DNA from: Sphaerotilus sp.
GTDB taxonomy: Bacteria > Pseudomonadota > Gammaproteobacteria > Burkholderiales > Burkholderiaceae_C
Direction of reading: 5' to 3'
Assembly: GCF_013299175.1 (NCBI RefSeq)
Contig: NZ_JAAFKF010000019.1
Location: 1 to 45,484 of the forward strand
DNA: 45,484 bases
Positions 39,147 through 45,484 of the stretch are shown here, one piece after another. The notes beneath the pieces were generated by a model that was not told the origin of the DNA, did not search any database, and saw only the letters and a program-made list of their open reading frames with translations. Each line of letters begins with the position of its first letter. Position 1 is the first letter of the stretch. A program made the position numbers and the translations under genes.

Positions 39147-39941
39147 CTACCCGCCATCCGTGTCGGGACGCTCGACAATCTCGTGGCTGTCGGGGCTGTC
39201 GGGGTTCTCGGCGTTCTCTGACAGACCGGCCTCCCCCAATCGGCGCTGCTCGCTCTCGGGCCGGGGCACCGGCGTGGCCCGTGCCAGCGCCATCCACACG
39301 GCAAACGGCAAGCCCGCCTCGTGCGCCAGCGCCCGCACCGGCGCCGGCCGCAGCGTCTGCAGCACCCCGGCGCGCATCTCCATGACGCCGCACTCGGGCG
39401 GCACGTCCTCCACCCGCCCGATCCCCTCGGCCAGCACGTAGTACAGCGCCCCGGCCATGTCGAGGTAAGCGGCCCGCTTGGCTGGGCGGCGCAGATCGGC
39501 CAGCAGGTCGGCGCGGCGCACCTTGATCTCGTGGACCACCGGCTGCAGGTAAGCGGCCACGGACGTGTGGCGCACCGAAAAGACATCCGGCATCGCCATT
39601 TGCCAGCCCTCGTCCTCCTGTGTCACCACCTTGGCGCGCAGCGACAGCCCGCGCCAGGCGATGCGGCCCTCGCGGAGCTGGGCCTGCGCCACCTGCTCGA
39701 CCAGCGCCTCGTGGTCGCTGCGCACGGCGCGGTTGAGGGCGGCGGACTCGGCCAGCGTCTGGATGCCGGCGTCGGTGACGCGCAGGGTGCAGCGGCCGGC
39801 GGCGTCGTGCTGGCGCTCCAGCAGGCCCATCGCCAGCAACTCGGCCTCGACGATGTCCTGGGCGGGCCAGCCAGCAGAACGCCAGACTTCACGCAGGCGG
39901 CGGCGGTGCAAGCTGGTGAGACGGGGAGCGGTCATGGGCAT
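39147..39941 (-). CDS. MmcB-like PD-(D/E)XK protein with N-terminal winged helix
   Basis: The 264-residue protein has an N-terminal winged-helix-like part (RLREVWRSAGWPAQDIVEAE, CTLRVTDAGIQTLAESAAL). It then has a segment that fits the restriction-endonuclease fold: PDVFSVRH, then VVHEIKVRRADLLADLR (E-x-K), YLDMAGALYYVLAEGIG and PECGVMEM. The latter resembles MmcB-type DNA repair nucleases. A polar tail follows. The catalytic Asp/Glu/Lys appear present, so nuclease activity is plausible. It converges with the preceding gene; start at 39941 (MTAPRL at 39935 also possible). Confidence 0.55.
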   Translation of the reverse strand: MPMTAPRLTSLHRRRLREVWRSAGWPAQDIVEAELLAMGLLERQHDAAGRCTLRVTDAGIQTLAESAALNRAVRSDHEALVEQVAQAQLREGRIAWRGLSLRAKVVTQEDEGWQMAMPDVFSVRHTSVAAYLQPVVHEIKVRRADLLADLRRPAKRAAYLDMAGALYYVLAEGIGRVEDVPPECGVMEMRAGVLQTLRPAPVRALAHEAGLPFAVWMALARATPVPRPESEQRRLGEAGLSENAENPDSPDSHEIVERPDTDGG

Positions 39942-40047
39942 GGAAACGGCTGCAGTGGGCCGATCATGCCGCAGGCACCATGGTCCTGTACCGTCCCTGC
40001 GGATGGTGCGATCACGCACCGATCAGGTGCCGTGCAGCGCAGGCGGT

Positions 40048-41184
40048 TCAGCGTGATGCGTCGAGCATGGCCCGGTAGTCGGCCGCGCTGGCCAGCCGCG
40101 GGTTGGTCTTGTGGCAATGGTCGGCCACCGCGCCGGCAATCACCCGGTCGTACAGCGTCTCGTCCACGCCCATCGCCACCAGCCCGGACGGCAGCCCCAG
40201 CCGCGCATTCAACGCGCGGATCGCCGGCCCGATGTCCTGCGCCGACGCCAGCCCCATCGCCTGCGCCATGCGCTCCAGCCGGCGCTCGCGCTGCACGGAC
40301 TCGGCTTCGGCGTTGAAGGCGATCACGGCGGGGAGGAAGACCGCGTTGAGCGTGCCGTGGTGCAGCCGCGGATTGACGCCGCCCAGGCTGTGGCTGAGCG
40401 AATGCACGCAGCCGAGGCCCTTCTGGAAGGCCATCGCGCCCTGCATCGAGGCACTCATCATGTGCAGCCGCGCTTCGCGGTCCTGGCCATTGCGGGTAGC
40501 GCGCTCGATGTGCGCCCAGCCGCGGGTGAGGCCGTCCAGCGCGATGCCGTCGGCGGGCGGGTTGAACGGCGCGGCCATGAAGGTTTCCATGCAGTGCGCG
40601 ATCGCGTCCATGCCGGTGGCGGCGGTGAGCAACGGGGGCAGGCCAAGGGTCAGATCCGGGTCGCAGATCGCGGCCTTGGGCATCAGGTGCCACGAGTGGA
40701 ACCCGAGCTTGCGGCCGTCGTCCACGATCAGGATCGCGCCGCGGGCGACCTCGCTGCCGGTGCCCGCGGTGGTCGGCACGGCGATCAGCGGGGCGACGGC
40801 GGCGGTGATCTTCGGCGAGCCGCCCTCGATCGTTGCGTAGGTGGTCAGCGGGCCGGGGTGGGTCGCGGCGATCGCCACGCCCTTGGCGAGGTCGATGCTG
40901 GAGCCGCCGCCCACCGCGACCAGCCCGTCGCAGCCCTCCCGCCGGTAGACCCCGACCGCGGCGCGCACGGCGGCCTCGGTCGGGTTGGACGGCGTCTGGT
41001 CGAACACGGCCACGGGCAGGTCACGCAGCGCATCGAGCGCCGGCTGCAGCACCCCCGCGGCGCGCACGCCAGCATCGGTGACGACCAGCGGCCGGGTGAT
41101 GCCGGTGCGGGCGCATTCGTCGGCGAGCAGGCGCACGGCGCCGGACGCAATCTGGCTCTGGGTGAGGTAGAGGATGAGCGACAT
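40048..41184 (-). CDS. gbd: Iron-containing alcohol dehydrogenase, Gbd-like 4-hydroxybutyrate dehydrogenase
   Basis: The 378-residue enzyme has the group III fold: NAD site GLVAVGGGSSIDLAKG, VPTTAGTGSEV, metal ligands in GMDAIAHCMETF, GCVHSLSHSLGG and LHHGTLNAV. The overall sequence closely recalls Ralstonia Gbd (LAKG, GFHSWHL, AMAFQKGLGCVHSL, DHCHKTNP), which oxidises 4-hydroxybutyrate to succinate semialdehyde. A maleylacetate reductase or another alcohol dehydrogenase is less likely. It is a single gene; the DUF445 gene lies upstream on the same strand, 64 bases away. Confidence 0.8.
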   Translation of the reverse strand: MSLILYLTQSQIASGAVRLLADECARTGITRPLVVTDAGVRAAGVLQPALDALRDLPVAVFDQTPSNPTEAAVRAAVGVYRREGCDGLVAVGGGSSIDLAKGVAIAATHPGPLTTYATIEGGSPKITAAVAPLIAVPTTAGTGSEVARGAILIVDDGRKLGFHSWHLMPKAAICDPDLTLGLPPLLTAATGMDAIAHCMETFMAAPFNPPADGIALDGLTRGWAHIERATRNGQDREARLHMMSASMQGAMAFQKGLGCVHSLSHSLGGVNPRLHHGTLNAVFLPAVIAFNAEAESVQRERRLERMAQAMGLASAQDIGPAIRALNARLGLPSGLVAMGVDETLYDRVIAGAVADHCHKTNPRLASAADYRAMLDASR

Positions 41185-41248
41185 CCCTGCATCCTAGGCA
41201 GCCACCGCACCGGCCGCAGCACAGGATTACCCGAGCGTCACCCGCGGA

Positions 41249-42535
41249 TCAAGCGAGTGCGCGCTCCAGCAGGTGCAGGCCCAGCCCGATCAGGCCCCCC
41301 ACCACCGTGCCGTTGAGCCGGATGAACTGCAGGTCGCGCCCGACGCCCAGCTCCAGCTCCCGCACCAGCACCTCGTCCGGCCAGTCACGCACCGTGCGGG
41401 CGATGTGCGCACCCGCCCCTTCGCGCAGTGCGGGCGCCAGGTGCTCGACGGCCGATTCCAGGTGCTCCTGCAGCGCCGTGCGCAGGGCACCGTCCGAGAC
41501 CAGCGTCTCGCCCAATCGCTGCGCCACCACGCCCATCTGCGTGCTCAGACGCGAGCCGGGCGTGTTCAGGTCGGCCAGCAGCCAACCACGCAACTCGTCC
41601 CACAGCCCCTGCACCTGCGCCTGCAGCTCGGGCGCGTGCAGCCAGCGGTTCTTGGCCTCGTTGACGCGGGCGGCGAAGTCGGGATCGGTGCGCAGTCGCT
41701 CGATCCACTCGGCCACCACCGTGTCGAAGGCCAGCCGGCGCGGGTGCTGCGGGTCGTCATGCACCTCGCGCAACCAGCCCGCCAGCCCGCGCGCCGTGGC
41801 CGCTCCAAGCTTGAGCCCGAAGTCCTCCGGCTTGCCCATCATCGCCAGCCCGCGCAGCAGCATCGGGTACTCGCGCCCGGCGATCTCCAGCAGCATCGAC
41901 GACAGCGTGTGCTGCACCGGCTCGGTCTCGACGTGGTCGGCGGCTTCCTGCAGCGCCTGACCGAACAGCGCCTGGTGCCGCCCCTGCGCCGTCAGCGTCT
42001 CCAGCAGGTCACCGGCCGAGCGCGACAGGTCCAGCCCTTCCAGCCGCGTCATCACGGCGCGTTGCACGGTGTCGCGCACGCGGGGGTCGTCCAGGGCGTT
42101 CACCACCTCGGACAGCACGCCCTGCAAATGCCCGCCCAGGCGCTGGGCATGGTCCGGCTGGCGCAACCATTCGCCCAGCCGGCGGATCGGGTCGAAGCCG
42201 CGCAGCCGGGCGATCAGCATCGGCGTGTCGAGGAAGCGGTCGCGGATGAAGCCGCCGAGCTGGTCGGCGAGCTGCGCCTTCTTGCGCGGGATGATGGCGG
42301 TGTGCGGAAACGGCAGGCCCAGCGGCCGGCGGAACAGCGCGACGACGGCGAACCAGTCCGCCAGCGCGCCCACCATCGCCGCCCCCGCAAAGGCGGCGAC
42401 CCAGTCCCAGGCGCCGACGCGGTGCTGCACCAGCGCAAGGGTCAGCAGCGCGGCACAGGCCAGCAGCAGCCCGAGGGCGATCATCTTCATCTGGCGCAGG
42501 CGGGCCGCGCGGTCAGCAGGCAGGGCATTCAGCAT
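41249..42535 (-). CDS. DUF445 family membrane protein
   Basis: The 428-residue protein has two N-terminal membrane segments (MIALGLLLACAALLTLALV, AAFAGAAMVGALADWFAVVA) with the family signature ADWFAVVALFRRPLGLPFPHTAIIPRKK. A long helical cytoplasmic or periplasmic domain and a C-terminal anchor (VGGLIGLGLHLLERAL) follow. The role of DUF445 proteins is not defined. The gene faces the divergent IclR regulator. Confidence 0.88.
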   Translation of the reverse strand: MLNALPADRAARLRQMKMIALGLLLACAALLTLALVQHRVGAWDWVAAFAGAAMVGALADWFAVVALFRRPLGLPFPHTAIIPRKKAQLADQLGGFIRDRFLDTPMLIARLRGFDPIRRLGEWLRQPDHAQRLGGHLQGVLSEVVNALDDPRVRDTVQRAVMTRLEGLDLSRSAGDLLETLTAQGRHQALFGQALQEAADHVETEPVQHTLSSMLLEIAGREYPMLLRGLAMMGKPEDFGLKLGAATARGLAGWLREVHDDPQHPRRLAFDTVVAEWIERLRTDPDFAARVNEAKNRWLHAPELQAQVQGLWDELRGWLLADLNTPGSRLSTQMGVVAQRLGETLVSDGALRTALQEHLESAVEHLAPALREGAGAHIARTVRDWPDEVLVRELELGVGRDLQFIRLNGTVVGGLIGLGLHLLERALA

Positions 42536-42601
42536 CGGTCAAGGGGAACAGCAGTGGCAACCGCGCGATTGTGCGCGAAGGCATGGCGGCGTTGACCATG
42601 T

Positions 42602-42647
42602 ACGCATGGCGCACAGACTGCGATTCAATGGGCGCATAGCGCACAGA
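42602..42647 (+). promoter_or_regulatory. Two 16-bp direct repeats upstream of the IclR-pobA genes
   Basis: ACGCATGGCGCACAGA (42602-42617) and GCGCATAGCGCACAGA (42632-42647) match at 14 of 16 positions and start 30 bp apart. TGTGCGC at 42570-42576 is the inverted form of the GCGCACA core. Multiple repeats are usual for PobR/PcaU-type IclR operators, so this is probably the binding site of the adjacent regulator. Confidence 0.6.
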
Positions 42648-42696
42648 TGGAGGCCCCCCATCCATCCGCCACTACCCTTGATCCAGAGCCGATCCC

Positions 42697-43488
42697 ATGA
42701 CCCTTCCGCCCGACCGCCCCACCCCCGCCCCCGCCATCGCTGACCGTGACCTGATCGGCGGCCTGGAAAAAGGCTTGCGCGTCATCGAGGCGTTCGACCA
42801 GGACCGCGCCCGGCTCACGATCAGCGAGGTCGCCGCGCGCACCGGGTGGACGCGGGCGGCCGTGCGGCGCTGCCTGCTGACGCTGGTGCATCTGGGCTAT
42901 GCGCGGCAGGACGAGCGGCATTTTTCGCTCAGCCCCAAGGTGATGCGGCTCGGCCAGTCCTACATGCACTCGGCGAAGTTGCCGCGGGCGATACAGCCGC
43001 AACTGCAGCGGATCGCGATGGCGATGCAGGAAGCGAGTTCGGCGGGCGTGCTGGAGGGGGACGACGTGATCGCCGTGGCCGCGGTGACGGCCGGGCGGGT
43101 GGTGTCCTCGACGCTGCAGCCGGGTACGCGCGTGCCGGCCTACTGCACCGCGAACGGCCGTGTGCTGACCGCCTGGCTGCCAACCGCCGAACTCGACGCC
43201 TGGATCGCCCGGCAGGACATGCCCGCGCGCACGGTCCACACGCTGACCGACCGCCAGCGCCTGCGCGAGGAACTGGCCCGCGTGCGTGCCCAGGGCTATG
43301 CGCTGGTGGACCAGGAACTGGAGCCGGGGCTGCGCACGGTGGCGGTGCCGCTGCGCAACCGGCGCGGCGAGGTCGTCGCGGCCATGAACGTCAGTGTCCA
43401 CGCCGCCCGTGTGCGCATCGAAGACCTGCTCGACCGCTGCCTGCCCATGCTGCTGCAGGCGCAGGAACAACTCAAACCGCTCTTGTAG
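42697..43488 (+). CDS. IclR family regulator, PcaR/PobR type
   Basis: The 263-residue protein has an N-terminal winged helix (LTISEVAARTGWTRAAVRRCLLTL) and a C-terminal IclR effector domain (STLQPGTRVPAYCTANGRVLTA, QGYALVDQELEPGLRTVAVPL). The latter is typical of the PcaU/PcaR/PobR subgroup, which senses protocatechuate, beta-ketoadipate or 4-hydroxybenzoate. pobA starts 36 bases later in the same direction, so it probably activates its own operon in response to 4-hydroxybenzoate. Repeated sites lie upstream. Confidence 0.88.
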   Translation: MTLPPDRPTPAPAIADRDLIGGLEKGLRVIEAFDQDRARLTISEVAARTGWTRAAVRRCLLTLVHLGYARQDERHFSLSPKVMRLGQSYMHSAKLPRAIQPQLQRIAMAMQEASSAGVLEGDDVIAVAAVTAGRVVSSTLQPGTRVPAYCTANGRVLTAWLPTAELDAWIARQDMPARTVHTLTDRQRLREELARVRAQGYALVDQELEPGLRTVAVPLRNRRGEVVAAMNVSVHAARVRIEDLLDRCLPMLLQAQEQLKPLL

Positions 43489-44751
<1,263 letters not shown>

Positions 44752-44779
44752 GTTGAAGGGCGGAGTCAAGTTGGAGCCG

Positions 44780-44808
44780 CGCAGCCAGGGGCTGCGCTCC
44801 TGGCTGCG
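44780..44808 (+). terminator. Strong hairpin after pobA
   Basis: CGCAGCCAGG and CCTGGCTGCG form a 10-bp perfect stem with a 9-base loop, 28 bases after the pobA stop. There is no T-run, so it may need Rho or act as an mRNA end barrier. It is also the last sequence before insertion-sequence DNA. Confidence 0.5.
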
Positions 44809-44885
44809 TCCGCACCGGGGTGTCTCGCAGGACAAGTTGCCCCTGTACAGTGAGCGGCCAGCGGTCCCCCGTCAGGCGACCCTGA

Positions 44886-45118
44886 TCAGTCCGGGGTTTG
44901 CAGAGGCTGCCAGCGATGAGGCAGCAAGTCGTCGATGCGGCTGTTGAGGTGGGTGGGCAGCCGTTCAAGGACATCGCGCAGGTAGGCCCAGGGCTTGATC
45001 TGGCGTTCGAGGTGGTTGTTGTCCACGGGCACCGCCCCGTCGAGCAGGTGGCGCGTCAGCGCTGCCCAGTGGTTGAGGCTGTAGTCGATGGCGTTGGCCG
45101 TGGCGCCGCCATCGGCGA
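44886..45118 (-). pseudogene. IS66-family transposase (TnpC) C-terminal remnant with internal deletion
   Basis: The fragment reads NAIDYSLNHWAALTRHLLDG, then VPVDNNHLERQIKPWA joined directly to YLRDVLERLPTHL, and NSRIDDLLPHRWQPL with a stop at 44886. In intact IS66 transposases about 40 residues (the LGRSNWLF.. to LNG.DP part) lie between the KPWA and AYLRDV blocks. They are missing here in frame, apparently by deletion between the two PWA-encoding stretches. The 5' part is cut by the IS256-type element at about 45119-45125. Confidence 0.8.
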
Positions 45119-45124
45119 CGAGCC

Positions 45125-45148
45125 TATCCGGGATTTTGTGTGCGAGGC
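45125..45148. repeat. Left terminal repeat of an IS256-type element
   Basis: TATCCGGGATTTTGTGTGCG followed by AGGC matches the terminal sequence at 45363-45386 at 19 of 24 positions. It lies just before a transposase start at 45173, as expected for a terminal inverted repeat. Confidence 0.6.
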
Positions 45149-45172
45149 ATAGCATGAGAAGAAGGAGCATGT

Positions 45173-45358
45173 ATGCCAAGCAGGAAGACGACGAAGGCGG
45201 CGCTGGCCGCAGTGGCGGCGATGCCGGCGATACCGAAAGAGCTGATTGATCAGTTCGTGACGGGGCCGATGAGTCCGCAGGCGGTGGAAGCGGCGTCACT
45301 GGCGTTCAAGAAGGCGCTGATTGAGCGTGCGCTGGGAGCGGAGCTGTCACACCACCTG
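45173..45358 (+). pseudogene. IS256-family transposase N-terminal fragment
   Basis: The fragment has AIPKELIDQFVTGPMSPQAV and FKKALIERALGAELSHHL, the typical start of IS256-family transposases. AAGAAGGAGC is the ribosome site before the ATG. Homology stops exactly at HHL, where the terminal repeat of another IS256-type element begins; the frame continues through that repeat for 25 codons to 45436. Confidence 0.8.
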
Positions 45359-45362
45359 AGGG

Positions 45363-45386
45363 TGTCCGAAATTCTGTGTTCGAGGC
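45363..45386. repeat. Terminal repeat of a second IS256-type element
   Basis: The sequence GGTGTCCGAAATTCTGTGTT (45361-45380) continues as CGAGGC and marks the end of the element whose transposase tail follows on the minus strand. GGGTGTCC-type ends are usual in the family. Confidence 0.6.
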
Positions 45387-45402
45387 TGAAAAGGCCACCC
45401 AT

Positions 45403-45484
45403 TCAGGCGGCCACCGGGGAGAACCGTTCGCCATAGGCGATGGCGAGCTGCTTCATGACCTCACGCCACTCGCGCACGCTCCTG
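45403..45484 (-). CDS. IS256-family transposase, C-terminal end only
   Basis: The minus strand from the window edge encodes RSVREWREVMKQLAIAYGER followed by FSPVAA and a stop at 45403-45405. The pattern RxWxxxxxQLAIxxxxRF is the usual C-terminus of IS256-family transposases. The rest lies outside the window. With the repeat at 45363 it shows a separate IS256-type element inserted in reverse into the transposase gene starting at 45173. Confidence 0.75.
   Translation of the reverse strand, partial: RSVREWREVMKQLAIAYGERFSPVAA

Overview
The window is high-GC chromosomal DNA of a betaproteobacterium, most likely order Burkholderiales (Sphaerotilus/Leptothrix/Ideonella/Rubrivivax type). The evidence is a complete aerobic benzoyl-CoA (box) cluster with BoxR, a metX-metW pair, the pntAA/pntAB/pntB arrangement, a Gbd-type 4-hydroxybutyrate dehydrogenase and an IclR-pobA pair. 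The assignment comes from gene content and protein resemblance; no rRNA or tRNA gene was seen.

1-17739 is an aromatic-acid region. boxC-boxB-boxA run leftwards (minus strand), followed by the start of a DUF1016-type nuclease cut by the window edge. A MarR regulator is divergent from boxC. A DUF4139 protein and a small PepSY-like protein intervene. boxR is divergent from a long rightward operon: DUF4863 protein, benzoate-CoA ligase, alpha/beta hydrolase, a five-gene Liv-type ABC importer and a second aryl-CoA ligase. Together they would import an aromatic acid, activate it to its CoA thioester, epoxidise the ring (BoxAB) and open it (BoxC). Four copies of one operator pattern (ATGCA-N6-TGCAT) lie exactly on the two predicted promoters, which ties both arms to one regulator, presumably BoxR. 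The BoxD aldehyde dehydrogenase is not in the window.

17740-22895 is an accessory stretch: a small putative membrane protein, a CelD-like acetyltransferase, a DMT transporter, a SulP transporter reduced to its STAS domain by a tnpB-only IS200/IS605-type element, a second orphan end of such an element, and a GNAT/DUF1778 toxin-antitoxin pair. The TnpB lacks the usual RuvC-II glutamate.

22896-36283 is mostly housekeeping: mnmA-nudJ, pntAA-pntAB-pntB, an acyl-CoA ligase, an MTA/SAH nucleosidase, an M20 peptidase, a diguanylate cyclase, metX-metW behind a clear SAM-II riboswitch, an unusual orphan histidine-kinase-like protein and a GST. 36370-42535 holds a degenerate GGDEF protein, a proline-dehydrogenase-like protein, an MmcB-like PD-(D/E)XK protein, Gbd and a DUF445 membrane protein.

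42536-44751 is an IclR regulator with pobA (4-hydroxybenzoate to protocatechuate), a second aromatic route. The right end (44886-45484) is a nest of insertion sequences: an internally deleted IS66 transposase tail, an IS256-type transposase start, and a second IS256-type element inserted into it and running off the window.
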